A DNA stretch of 64,000 bases from Gordius sp. MW1 (lineage: Eukaryota > Nematomorpha > Gordioida > Gordea > Gordiidae). The position numbers and the translations under genes are program-made. Positions 1-10,380 of this stretch are shown one piece after another (the stretch's first letter is position 1; every line of letters begins with the position of its first letter). The stretch lies in the NCBI GenBank assembly GCA_964036665.1, contig OZ038533.1, forward strand, positions 11,678,413 through 11,742,412, read 5' to 3'. Below the pieces are notes generated by a model. That model did not search any database. It worked only from the letters and a program-made list of their open reading frames with translations, and was not told where the DNA came from.

Positions 1-114
1 GAGGGGGTGAGATGGTGATTACATGGGGGTGGTATGACACTTAGTTCTGCGCCGGTATCTATTTAGAAACGAAATTTAGTTGATTTATCGTAAATAAAAA
101 ATAAGCGACTGGTG

Positions 115-963
115 TTATGGCCTGAACCAGTTGTCGCGGATTCTGGCAGGCCTATGGGTTTGACGAGGAAAGCGGGGTATAATTGCAAGGCTATCGGCAT
201 TTAGTGGCCTTTTCCTTGTATCTTTGATAATACCAACACCATCTTGGGGAACGTCTGCGCGGGGTAAAAAAGGGGATCGAAATCTCCTTGATGTAGACCT
301 ACTTCTCGGCTGAAAATAATTTTTTTGACTGACCTCTTGCCGCAATGTCTTGATGCTTACGCTCAGCTTATTGACCATGTCTCTGAGCATCTCGATATCT
401 TTGCGTGATCTCTGTGTGGCAGGGCCGACGTTGGATATTTGCGGCGTATGGTACGTTTCCTCGATTTTATCAGCTGTTTCAGCTAGCTTGACTAAAGTCT
501 GGTCACTTGCACAGATCGCCAAGATGCTGGCCATGTTGGTGTGTAGTTTTTTTAACCACAATGTTTTAAAATGACGTCGTCCATTTTGGCGGTACCCAGG
601 AGGCTTTTCATGTGTCTATAGAGTTGTGAGGATGTACGATCACCCAATTGCACGTTGGAGAGTAACGTGGAATCGTCCTGAGTCCGATTTTGTCGTGCGG
701 TCGATGATGCTGTCCTGTGGTGGTGTACGGAGCCCCGAAGGTAGATTTTCCAAATAGTCTTGGATTTCGATTGTTATTTCCTGGGGGAGGCATTCAATCA
801 CGTATCCAAGTTTGCTAGACTCAGATGTTATTCTGCGTATCGTGAAAAGGGCCTCTATTTGGACAAACCATAGGCGGGGATTTATACAATTAAAGGGGGG
901 TAATTTAAAAAACATAGCGTTTTCCGATTGAATTTGAACGTCATCTAATTGGTTGGTATCCAT
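115..963 (-). pseudogene. gag of Gypsy copy A (frameshifted)
   Basis: Capsid-type Gag of the A/B/E family. The N-terminal part (640-963) starts MDTNQLDDVQ and continues through the FKLPPFN region; it then goes out of frame. The C-terminal part (115-561) holds the [18 protein letters not shown] region and a basic SR-rich tail. The zinc-binding CWYH...C motif seen in copy B (19.6 kb) is lost here to a frameshift. It is not expected to make a full protein. Confidence 0.8.
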
Positions 964-1026
964 TCACAAGGTTGCCTATAACAAGGGTTGGGTAGAAGGG
1001 TGCGTATAACAAGGGTGGGTCACCAA

Positions 1027-1280
1027 TGTCGGGAGGTAATACCCAATTATAAAGTAATAAATACTTTATTAAATATCCAATGAAAGTCAAACGTTTGCGA
1101 GAAAAGTAAGTGGTGAAGAAGTGTTTTAAACGCCTTTACATAATCGCGAATTAATTGAATACATCAATTACATTTAGTGGTGAATCCGCGAGGTATATGT
1201 GATTGGTCAATTAACGTCGCGAAGTAGTGAGGTAATGTAAATGAGTCAATTAAAATTCAAGACATAAGTAATATGCCGCA
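1027..1280 (-). repeat. 5' LTR of Gypsy copy A
   Basis: About 254 bp closely matching the LTRs at 15192, 20070, 59091 and 63434. Shared blocks include the stretch around GCGAGAAAAGTAAGT and the ATCGCGAATTAATTGAATA block. The inner boundary is set by the TGGTGACCC primer-binding-like motif (minus strand). The outer end stops after GCCGC and lacks the last 20-25 bp present in other copies. Confidence 0.8.
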
Positions 1281-1646
1281 AATTTAAATAAGCCCAACAC
1301 TATATAAAATAAATATCTTCGTGCAATTTACATGATATGGCATTTAACAGCCCCCACTATGTATATTTTTTGATCATTTCATAATTTACCTTCCAATTCT
1401 AATTAACTCTGCCATTAAATAGTTATTTATCTAGTACAGTATAAGTTCGTGTATATTTATTAAATATTGCACAATTATAAAAATTATAGTAAATTCGAAT
1501 GCACTTGCCAAGCACAGTTTATAATAAGGTAATTACATCACATGTAATTAGCTATGAGGGAAATTACCGGGAAATTATAAATTTTCCAACGGAATTTCCC
1601 GTGGGAATTTCCCAATTTTCCCAATTTCCCTATACTGCCATCTCTA
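1281..1646. mobile_element. hAT-like transposon end (remnant)
   Basis: The right end reads ...TGCCATCTCTA, whose complement TAGAGATGGCA is a hAT-type terminal sequence. Subterminal GGGAAA/TTTCCC repeats lie at 1558-1632. The same terminal and subterminal style closes the hAT element at 20.70-20.77 kb. The left end is interrupted by Gypsy copy A. No transposase is visible in this stretch. Confidence 0.5.
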
Positions 1647-1679
1647 GACGATCCTGAGAATTTTCTCTGGTTTTTCCCC

Positions 1680-2340
1680 ATAACTAAGTCCAACCATATT
1701 TATGGTTGGCTTAATATTAGGAAGGCAATCTTAGCCATTTCAATATTTATAGTTCCTTGGAATATCCTTTTCACCGTTTGATCACCTCCTTCGGCTTGAA
1801 TAAAGTTTGACCCTTTCGTAGTAGATTAATTTATAAGCCTGTCGCTTCCTTTATGATCAAATCTGTTTGCCATTTCGGCGCAGACAACATTCTTCGGTAT
1901 TGCAACGGCCTTTTAGCGGTTCTATTTGTCTCCCTATATTTTTAATAAATCTCCAACTGTTTTAATTTGCCACCGTTTATTGAGAATTTTCTTTTTTTCA
2001 GTGAAATAACGAATCGATTGATCCCACAATAGTTTCCTATTAAAAGCTTGGCCTCCTATTGTCTACTCAGATCTATCGCTGTTTTCTTTATTTCCAATGT
2101 TATTGTTTTTCAACCGTAATCTATATTCCGTCCCAACTTTCTGGCACCCAAGAAAGTGGTGGCTTGTGATGGTATTTTAAATTTGTCGGAGTATTCTTTA
2201 GCCTCTCGTTTTTGATTAGAGGTTCATGAATCGATCGCCATGTCGTATGCTTGGGATACTTGTTAGGAGGCTCTTTCGATCTGCAATCCTTTCCTGCTTG
2301 ACTTCCACCACCCTGCGTTTGATCGATTTGCTTAGAACGA
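1680..2340 (-). pseudogene. possible LINE ORF2 C-terminal scrap
   Basis: Read on the minus strand with several stops, about 1850-2140 gives phrases such as LLWDQSIRYF, ILNKRWQIKTVGDLL and GGQAFNRK. These resemble the region after the RT domain of LINE ORF2 proteins. There is no long open frame and no diagnostic catalytic motif, so this is a weak call that a translated search would need to confirm. Confidence 0.25.
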
Positions 2341-2389
2341 TAGTGTTTGGGATTAGGTAATTTAGCACATATTACATCATTGATTATTG

Positions 2390-2745
2390 GAGGTGATCTT
2401 GTTATGTAGACTTATATTTCACATAGTACATCAACGCACGAGCCAAATACCTCATGCTTAACAATGAGATTATATTGATTTAAGTTTCTGTCGGAAAACA
2501 CGTGCGGTGATGTTATTGCTGACTGGTTAGCGGCCATTTAATAAGAGCTCCTGTACATCTAGCCAAGCAGGATTGCATGTGAATGTAATGAACAGGTTTG
2601 GAAGACCGTAGTTACAAACATACAAAAATGAAACTTGAGGGTATTCATGCGTATGATGTGGGCTTCCAGTGTATGAAAAGCGCAAAAATGGTTCGTTAAT
2701 TGTATTAGCGTCGTTATGCATCTCGCAAATGGACACATTCTTCTG
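2390..2745 (-). pseudogene. Helitron Rep/helicase N-terminal fragment
   Basis: A 69-codon frame on the minus strand (2527-2736) contains GLPNLFITFTCNPAW, the signature of the Helitron helicase-like N-terminal domain that precedes the rolling-circle Rep motifs. Past a stop the frame goes on with NNITARVFRQKLK and HEVFGSCVDVL, which follow in the same order in intact Helitrons. No HUH motif or helicase is present, so this is a short dead fragment. The family call is fairly safe because of the FTCNPAW motif. Confidence 0.7.
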
Positions 2746-2749
2746 AGCA

Positions 2750-4250
2750 AAGTTTAGTCTGATTTACACGGATACTCCGAGAATGTTTTTGTATTTGTAA
2801 TATTAATGACAGAGCTTTCAAAAAATACTAAAAAGTAACCAAGCAAAAAAATGTTTCAAAAGGCGCGCGTTGTTTTTATATTAAAACATGGTGTTGTTTT
2901 TGCAAATTGAGATTATTTATGTGTCACAGGCTTATATAATGCAAAAATGGGCGTAGTTTTGAGACACATATGACAAACTAATAGTGGAAAACCTTTTAAG
3001 GCTCTAAGTAGACCATAGAGATAAATAAGTATAAAGAAGTTGTATACCTCGTCCGCTAGATGGCAGTAAACACCACCAAAAATAAGGGTTACAGCTGTCG
3101 CAGATGGATAAAAAAACAATCATCTAGGATGCTAAATGATCTCGCCAAATTTGGTGGCAATCGGTTGAGAACTTTAGGAAATATTAGCGAACAAGTAAAC
3201 GCGCGTTTCATTTATATATATGGATAAATAAAGTACATATAACGTCCTTCCGACCTCGAGCACCGTGTTTTTTAGGCTTTAAACCTAGGTCTTCTCCACT
3301 TTGTGGACAAGCAATTAATTTGCTTTACAATTTAAATAGGGGTGAAAAAAACGGACGGTAATGTTTAGGAATCGGGGGCCTGGCCACTACCATGCTAACA
3401 CTACTTGCGTTTACTATCAACCAAATCGTCCAATGGTTTATTAATTGTTTAAATTGAGATTACCCTCTCCTTTAAAAACTTGTTTTTTTAACTGGTAATT
3501 TGCCAAATTTTAATAACAATATTTTTTGTTAATTAGTCCAAGCCGTTTAAAAATGCGTTGTAAAGCTTAATAAAAATATCCTATAATATATCAAAAATTT
3601 GGTTTCTCTTTATCCGTTTTGAAGAGATTGTTTCAGATGCCTGGGGTCTTCTAGGATCTCGCCTTCCAGAATATAAAATAAAAAATCCAATAAAAAAGAA
3701 TATTAAAAGTCGAATTATGTTTACAAACACAACAATTAATATTGATAAAGTGACTTAATCAATACTTTTTCTGTAATTCAAGATAATTTGATTTGGACAC
3801 TAAATAAGAATGTGTATAAAATGTCATTTTTTACACAAAATTTACTAATTTTATAGCTTTGTAATGTTTCTATTTTGATATTTTACATGTAGAATTTTTT
3901 CATATTAATGTATTTGTATTAAAAAATAATGCTTATAAATAAAAAATTTTACCATTAAAATGAGGATTCAAATTTGATTCAAAGAAATTAATTGATTCGA
4001 ATTGATTTGCTATATATTATTAAATTAACATAAATTTCAAATCCGAAGATTTTAAATAAAAATACAAAGATTGAATAAAAAATTATTATAGGCGAACAAA
4101 AGAACAAAATATCAATATTTCTGGAACAATTTTAAACTGTTTCTTACCCAATTTTTGTTTCTTATCTTAAAAACCTTTAAACAATGATTACAAGAAGCAT
4201 TATTGGATGATTTATCATATACTCTTATTATATCTTCCGTTTTAAAATTC
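2750..4250. other. no gene recognised
   Basis: AT-rich sequence with short homopolymers and only short open frames that look like chance. I see no RNA gene, tandem array or clear repeat boundary here. Confidence 0.5.
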
Positions 4251-4254
4251 ACCA

Positions 4255-5406
4255 AGGGTTGAGAGGGCGAAGGGGAAGGAGGGAGGCAGGGTGTAAGGGG
4301 TTGGGGGCGGCGGGTCCGACTTGGAAGTCGTTTCTTTGTTTAGGTACAATTGTCTATTTTGGGGTATTGTTTTTACTAAACTCATCTATACTCCGTATAA
4401 ACGTAGCATATTTGCTATGCAATTTATGGGCGAGAAAGGTGGGAAGGGGCGAGAATGCCTATGGGGAGGGGGGGGGGAGGGGGCAATGGTTAAGCAGGGA
4501 GTCAGATAATAGTCGTACAGCGTTATAATTTTTTTACAACCATTATTTTCATGTTAATATTACCTCAATAAATAAAGTATTCATAAATGTTGTATAGCAG
4601 TTTATTATTACAAATTTAGCTTTTTGTCTTTGAATACAGAAAAAAAGTTATCATTTTGCATTCTATACTTAATTTTGAGGCATAGGTTTTCTTTCACTCA
4701 TTCTTATTTATCAAATTCTAAACTAATCAAAATGGCAAAGGGAAAGCAAATAGAGGGGATGACCTTAGAAAAGCCAATAGTCATCCTTCCAAAACGTACA
4801 ACACAAAATCGAGATTTTTTTTGATACTTTATAAATTTGAACAATTTGGTGTAGGCGACCCATAACTTGAATTATGACTATAGACTCTATTCAAATCATG
4901 CCCATATGTATAGTATAAACAAGAAAGCAACAATGAAATATTAACATTTTATCTAATCTAGCGAGATAAAGAATGGATAATGGTACGAATTTAGATGCGA
5001 CGGTGAAATGAAGGTAAATTTTGCACTATATTCAGGGTTAGGTTAGTAGATAGCGGTTTTATTAGCAAAAAGGGACGGGGCAAACCATTTTGTAAAACTA
5101 TATATATATAGAACCTTGTAGGGGTGTGGGGTGCGGTGAGACGTGGGAAAGAAATTATATAAGGGCAAATCATAGAATAAAAAATTTCGATATACACTTT
5201 GGCCATTGGTCATTTTTTTCATTGGTCAGTACTCAGTAGCCAGCAGACTGCCAAATAGCCTAAAATTATAATATAGAAAAGAAATTCGATATAATTTGGC
5301 CAGTGGTAATTTTTTCTAATGGTCAGCAGACGACCAAGTAGCTAGCCTATAATTGTAATCAAAAAATTTTTGATTCCAATTACACTTTGGTCAGTGGTCA
5401 TTTTAA
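4255..5406 (-). repeat. composite repeat CR, copy 1 (truncated)
   Basis: It carries the CR hallmarks in reverse orientation: a G-rich tract (4257-4310, 4435-4490), the CATATTTGCTATGCAATTTA block (4408-4427), a 30-codon frame (4732-4824), the GTAGGCGACCCATAA block (4851), then units of the TGGCCAATGGTCATT / CATTGGTCAGTAG type (5195-5400). Its 3' hairpin end is missing on the left. On the right it runs into a truncated foldback element near 5407. Confidence 0.6.
4732..4824 (+). CDS. 30-aa ORF in CR repeat (copy 1), unknown
   Basis: A 30-residue frame starting MAKGKQIEGMTLEKP and containing VILPKRTT. A second version (MTKGLQIEGM...) sits at 6397-6489 in the other CR copy, with the same upstream TTTTCTTTCA(C/T)TCATTCTT block. 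Conservation of start, frame and stop position in two diverged copies hints at past coding use. It may equally be a carried gene fragment. I do not recognise the family. Confidence 0.3.
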   Translation: MAKGKQIEGMTLEKPIVILPKRTTQNRDFF

Positions 5407-5760
5407 AAATAAGGGGGGGGGCAAATCACCCCCTTCCCCCTGGTGAGAAAGAAAGTAAAAAATAAGGGGGGGGGGGAGGAAACCAACGGGACAAAAAAAG
5501 GGAGGGGGACAAAGTTCTTAATTTATTTTGATATATAATATGAGCAAATATTGTAATTTACTAAATTATAGCAAATAGCAATTAAATATCCTATCTGCTC
5601 GAGTTTACTGCTCGAGCTATCTGCTCATGCTTTAACAGATTTTGCTGCTTAGACTAACTTCTCGAGCATTTTTACATGCTACTGTTAAAACTATTGCACC
5701 GAACAGCGGGCACTCATTGTGCTAAACTAGCATAAGCTCAGTGTGCGTGCTCTAGAATTG
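5407..5760. mobile_element. truncated copy of the MULE-like foldback element
   Basis: One arm of the element seen whole at 15549-17142 and 29206-30661: a G-run unit with CTGGTGAGAAAGA, then ACAAAGTTCTTAATTTATT, the CTGCTCGAG pair, GTGCTACTGTTAAAAC-like sequence (here ATGCTACTGTTAAAAC), GCACTCATTGTG and AAACTAGCAT. The outer end diverges after about 5760 and the opposite arm is absent. Confidence 0.6.
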
Positions 5761-6396
5761 CTCACGCGAACACAGTTCGGTTCATGGATTCTGCAAAAAC
5801 CCTTAAAAATTAAAAAAATGTTTTGCTAATCCAAAATATAGCTACGGCCATTTTTCGATTATTAGTTTTACAATGAGAGTTTCATAAATTTATTGAAATT
5901 ATGAGTTAAAAGTGAAATACTGGGGCAATAGGAATTAATTCTAACTTTTTGGTAAAAAAATTATTATAAAAAATAAATTAATAAGTAATGTTTATATAAG
6001 TTAAAAATATAAGACAACACATTTTTATAAAAAACAGGGGCGAGCGGGTACCTTTAGAAGATTTAGAAAATTAAAAATAAACTCGGGCCTTCGGCCCTCG
6101 TGGGAAGGGGAGGAGGGGAAGGGAAGGGGGGGGGGGAAGGGGGGAGGGAGGTGCAGGTGGGAAGGGGTAACGAAACTCATCTATACTCCGTATAAACGTA
6201 GCATATTTGCTATGCAATTTATGGGGGAGAAAAGTGGGAAGGGGCGAGAATGCCTATAGGGGGGTATAAAATGCAAAATGATTAGTTAATTATTTATAAA
6301 AAATTTTAAAAAGTTAAATTTAGGTAAAACCTGCTATTATTGAGAAATAGGTTTTCTTTCATTCATTCTTATTTATCAACTTCTAAATTAATCAAA

Positions 6397-6489
6397 ATGA
6401 CGAAAGGATTGCAAATAGAGGGTATGACCTTGGAAAAGCCAATAGTCATCCTTCCAAAACGTACAACTTTCAATTTAGAGTATTTTTGA
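6397..6489 (+). CDS. 30-aa ORF in CR repeat (copy 2), unknown
   Basis: Starts MTKGLQIEGMTLEKP, contains VILPKRTT and ends NLEYF before TGA. It is homologous to 4732-4824, differing at the third, fifth and last few residues. Downstream sequence is different: here it passes directly into a fragment of the endonuclease-tailed reverse-transcriptase element. Product and function unknown. Confidence 0.3.
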   Translation: MTKGLQIEGMTLEKPIVILPKRTTFNLEYF

Positions 6490-6494
6490 TACTG

Positions 6495-7030
6495 TATTTG
6501 TAGATGAGGAAGCGCGTCACCCTCTGCATTGTAAATTTAACAAAAGCCGGTATAGTAGGCACCAAAAAATAAATACACAGTCTCAAGCTGCCCTCAAACG
6601 GGCAAAAGTTCCTTCCATCCTTGAACCGTCAGATTCCTCTCTCGAAGGGCGGATGCGTCCTGACGCTTCGTTACTTAACCCATGGGACAAAGGCCTTTTC
6701 TTAAGACTACACCTGTATTGACCTGTTTGCCCCCTCCAACGATACTCACGACCCCCAAGGATCGGCAGATCTTCGTAAAACCTTAAAATACTCAGCTTTA
6801 TCGGAAACCTCCATTTTTATTCCTAAGATCTCATCGTGCTCAGGGACGTTTGGGAAGAGCGCATTAAATTTTTTTAAAGAACTCAATAAACGCTCGCCCC
6901 TTCTAAAATATCGAGTTTTTTACTTAGACAATCAATTGCCATTGCGATTGCTAAATCCAATTTTTACTCTTTGATGGATTCAATGCCCATTCTTAAAGAA
7001 GATGAAGAAACGGATAATGTGTTTTAATCT
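6495..7030 (+). pseudogene. endonuclease-like C-terminal domain of RT element (fragment)
   Basis: With one frameshift near 6700 this reads, in order, HPLHCKFNKSRYSRH, ALKRAKVPSILEP, MRPDASLLNPWDKG, YTCIDLFAPSN and a LRKTLKYSALSETSIFIPK tail. The same order of blocks occurs at the end of the reverse transcriptase at 21.05-22.83 kb (LRHTAVNKLI, RRPDDQTLGAWEKG, DYTCTDVFAPSN). The RH, RPD and later D positions resemble restriction-like endonuclease tails of R2-type retroelements. Only the tail is present, so this is a captured or deletion-derived fragment. Confidence 0.6.
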
Positions 7031-7199
7031 TTTTTTTATAAATGTTTTCGTTCTTGTATCTTTTTATTAATTCCACTTTATATTTAATACTTTTTTTTAA
7101 AAAAGCATGTCAATTCAAAAAAAAATGTAAACAATTTGCTGTAGGCGACCCATAATTTGAATTATGATTATAGACTCTATTCAAATCATGCGCATATTT

Positions 7200-10100
7200 A
7201 TGGTATTAACAAGATATTAAAAAAACAAAAAAAAATTTCCAATCAGACCTTGGCCATTGGCTATTTTTTCCATCACTTTGGCCAGTGGTCATTTTTTCTA
7301 ATGGTTAGCAGACAGCCAAATAACTAGCCTATAATTATAATCTAGAAAAAAAAATCGATTTTAATCTGACTTTGGCCAGTAGTCACTTTTTTCATTGGTC
7401 AGTAACCAGCAGACTGCCAAATACTGGCCAATAATTATAAGCTAGAGAAAAAATTTGATCTTAATATCACTTTGCCCAGTGGTCATTTTTTTATTAGTTA
7501 GTGGCCAGCAAACGGCCAGATAGCCTATATTTAATATAGAAAAAAAAATTTGCGACTCTTTGGCCAATGGTCATTTTTTTTGGTCAGTAGCCACGGTCAA
7601 AAAGGATATAAATACATAAGGGACGAAAATAAATTTTCAATTTATACTTTGGCCAATGGGCATTTTTTTCATTGGTCAGTAGCCAGGACACGGTCAAAAA
7701 GGATACAAATACATAAGAGACGAAAAAAACAAAAAAAAATTTGATTTATACTTTGGCCAATGGTCATTTTTTTTTGGTCAGTAGCCAGGACACGGTCAAA
7801 AAGAATATAAATATATAAGAGACGAAAAAAAACGAAAAAAAAATTTCGACTTATACTTTGGCCAATGGTCATTTTTTTATTGGTCAGTAGTCAGGACACG
7901 GTCAGTCATATTATCAATGGTATTAACAAGAACAATATATTAATTTAAAAAAAAATAAAAAAAATTAGCCCTCTCCGGGATTCAAACCAGCAATTAAGAA
8001 TTTCCCCTCGCCGGGATTCGAACCCACATCAGTAGAGGCATAGACTTTTGTATGAGGGGGGGGGCACACGGACCCATATCAGTAGAGGCATAGGCCCTTC
8101 TACGAAAGGGCATAGGGTAATTATCAATGTCAACCTAAGATACCAATTCAAAAACGAAAAAAAAATCTCGAATCACAATTTGGCCAATGGTCATTTTTTC
8201 ATTGGTCAGTAGCCACACGGTCAAAAAGTCATATTATCAATGGTATTAACAAGAACAATATATTAATTTAATTAAAAAAAAAATTTGCCTTCTCCAAGTA
8301 TCGAACCAGCAATTAAGAATTTGCCCTCGCCGGGATTCGAACCCACATCAGTAGAGGCATAGGCTTTTGTAGGGGGGAGGCACAGGGACCCATATCAGTA
8401 GAGGCATAGTTCCTTCTAGGGGAAGGCATAGGGTAATTATCAATGCTAACCTAATATACCAATTCATAGGCGAAAAAAAAATTTCGAATCACAATTTGGC
8501 CAAAGGTCATTTTTTCATTGGTCAGTAGCCAGGACACGGTCAAAAAGTCCAATTATCAATGGTATTAACACGAACAATATATTAATTTATTTAAAAAAAA
8601 AAATTGCCCTCTCCGGGTATCGAACCAGCTTTAAAGAATTTGCCCTCGCCGGGATTCTAACCCACATCAGTAGAGGCATAGGCCCTTCTAGGGGAGGGCA
8701 TAGGGTTTATCAATGTTAACCTAATATACCAATTAAAACGAAAAAGGAAATTTCGAATCACAATTTGGCCAATAGTCATTTCATTGGTCAGTAGCCAGGA
8801 CACGGTCAAAAAGTCATATTATTAATGGTATTAACAAGAACAATATTAAAAAATTGGATCTTAATCTCACTTTGGCCAGTGGTCATTTTTTTTATTGGTC
8901 AGTAGCCAGCAAACGGCCAAATACCCTATATTTAAAATATAGAGAAAAAAAATTTGCTACACTTTAGCCGGTCATTTTTTTATTGGTCAGTAGCCAGGAC
9001 ACGGTCAAAAAGGGTATAAATACAGAAGAGACGAAAAAAGGGGGGGGGGGGGGAAATCGATTTATACTTTGGCCAATAATCATTTTTTTCATTGGTCAGT
9101 AGCCAGGACAGTCAAAAAGTCATATTTTCAATAGTATTAACAAGAACAATATATTAATTTTAAAAAAAAATAAAAAAAATTTGCCCTCTTCGGGATTCAA
9201 ACCAGCAATATTTGCCCTCGCCGGGATTCGAACCCACATCAGTAGGCATAGGGATTTGTAGGGGGGGGGGGGGGTGAGGGCACAGGGACCCATATCAGTA
9301 GAGGCATAGGCCCTTGTAGGGGGGGGGCATAGGCTAATTATTAATGTTAACCAAATAGAGCAATTCAAAAAACGAAAAAAAAAATTTCGATTTACACTTT
9401 GGCGAATGGTCATTTTTTCATTGGTCAGTAGCTAGGACACGGTCAAAAAGCCATATCAATGGTATTAACAAGAACAATATATTAATCATAGACTAAAATA
9501 TTAATAATTAAAAAAAAAATTTCCTCTCCTGGATTTGAACCCACATGTAGAAGCATAGGCCTTTGTGGGGGGGGGGCACAGGGACACATGTCAGTAGAGG
9601 CATAAGCCCTTGTAAGTGGAGGGCAAAAGGTAATATCAATGTTAACCAAATATAGCAATTCAAAGACGTAAAAATGTTGATTCACAATTTGGCCAATGGT
9701 CATTATTTTCCGTTGGTCAGTAGCCAAAAGACGGTCAACAAGTCATATTATCAATAGTATTAACAAGTACAATATATTAATTTAAAAAAAAGATTTTGCC
9801 CTCTTCAAGATTCGAACCCACATCAGTAGGCATAGGCCTTTGTAGGGGGGGGGGCATAGGGACCCATATCAGTAGAGGCATAGGCCCTTATAGGGTGGCA
9901 TAGGGTAATTATCAATGTTAACCAAGTATACAATTCAAAAAAAAAAAGTTTCGATTCACAATTGGGCCAATGATCATTTTTTTAATTGGTCAGTAGCCAG
10001 GACATGGTTAAAAAGTCGTATTATCAATGGTATTAACAAGAGCAATATATTAGTTTAATTAAAAAATATTAACAAAAACAATATATTAATTTAAAAAAAA

Positions 10101-10240
10101 AACGAAAAAAAAATTCGAATCACAATTTGGCCAATTTTATTCATTAATCAGTAGCCAGCGGACGGCCAAAAAGCCATATTATCAAGGGTATTAACAAGAA
10201 CAATATATTAATTTAATTAAAAAAAATAATTTGTCCTCTC
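7200..10240 (-). repeat. hairpin and B-box tandem array inside CR copy 2
   Basis: Repeated units contain TTTGGCCAATGGTCATTTT then CATTGGTCAGTAGCCAGGA, giving a CCAATG/CATTGG hairpin. They alternate with GTATTAACAAGAACAATATA, GCCGGGATTCGAACCCACA and CAGTAGAGGCATAGGC blocks. On the minus strand the last blocks read GGGTTCGAATCCCGGC, a good tRNA B-box match. Unit spacing is about 130 bp near 7.2-7.9 kb and about 330 bp in the longer units (7.9-10.2 kb). Open frames here are by-products of the repeats. Confidence 0.75.
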
Positions 10241-10380
10241 CTGGGCTTGAACTCGAACCTGCAAGTCAGAAAGTTCAAAGTCGGTGAAAACAACTTAGTG
10301 GACGGACAACGGACGGACGGAAAGACGGATGGACGGACGGACAATAAAAAGCGAGCCCATAAATTGCATAGCAATTAATA

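Larger units (their letters stand above)
1..1280 (-). mobile_element. Gypsy LTR retrotransposon copy A, 5' part
   Basis: Minus-strand Ty3/Gypsy-type element that runs off the left edge of the window. From right to left it shows an LTR (1027-1280), a primer-binding-like TGGTGACCCAC just inside it, a broken gag (115-963) and the start of the protease (IDTGAELSV, around 40-75). The protease frame has an in-frame stop just before the catalytic Asp. It belongs to the same family as the copies at 15.2-20.3 kb and 59.1-63.7 kb, against which the frameshifts can be read. The LTR is cut short at its outer end compared with the other copies. Confidence 0.85.
6075..10380 (-). repeat. composite repeat CR, copy 2 (about 4.3 kb)
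   Basis: It lies in reverse orientation between two defined ends. The left end is CTCGGGCCTTCGGCCCTCG (6082-6100), a GGGCC hairpin followed by a G-rich tract. The right end is GGACGGACGG repeats (10300-10352) and GCGAGCCCATAAATTGCAT (10351-10369). Between them are a 30-codon frame, a captured reverse-transcriptase-element fragment (6495-7030) and about ten tandem-like units. Each unit has a CCAATG/CATTGG hairpin and most have a GATTCGAACCC block, the complement of a tRNA B box. Same-family copies lie at 27157-28995 and 33030-34555. Confidence 0.65.

Noticed and set aside
7550..9727. Short frames such as MTIGQSI...
   Set aside because: Translations of tandem CR units; repeated in every copy with drifting frames.
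7968..10260. tRNA genes
   Set aside because: B-box-like blocks are present, but I could not fold a cloverleaf with acceptor, anticodon and D arms around any of them.
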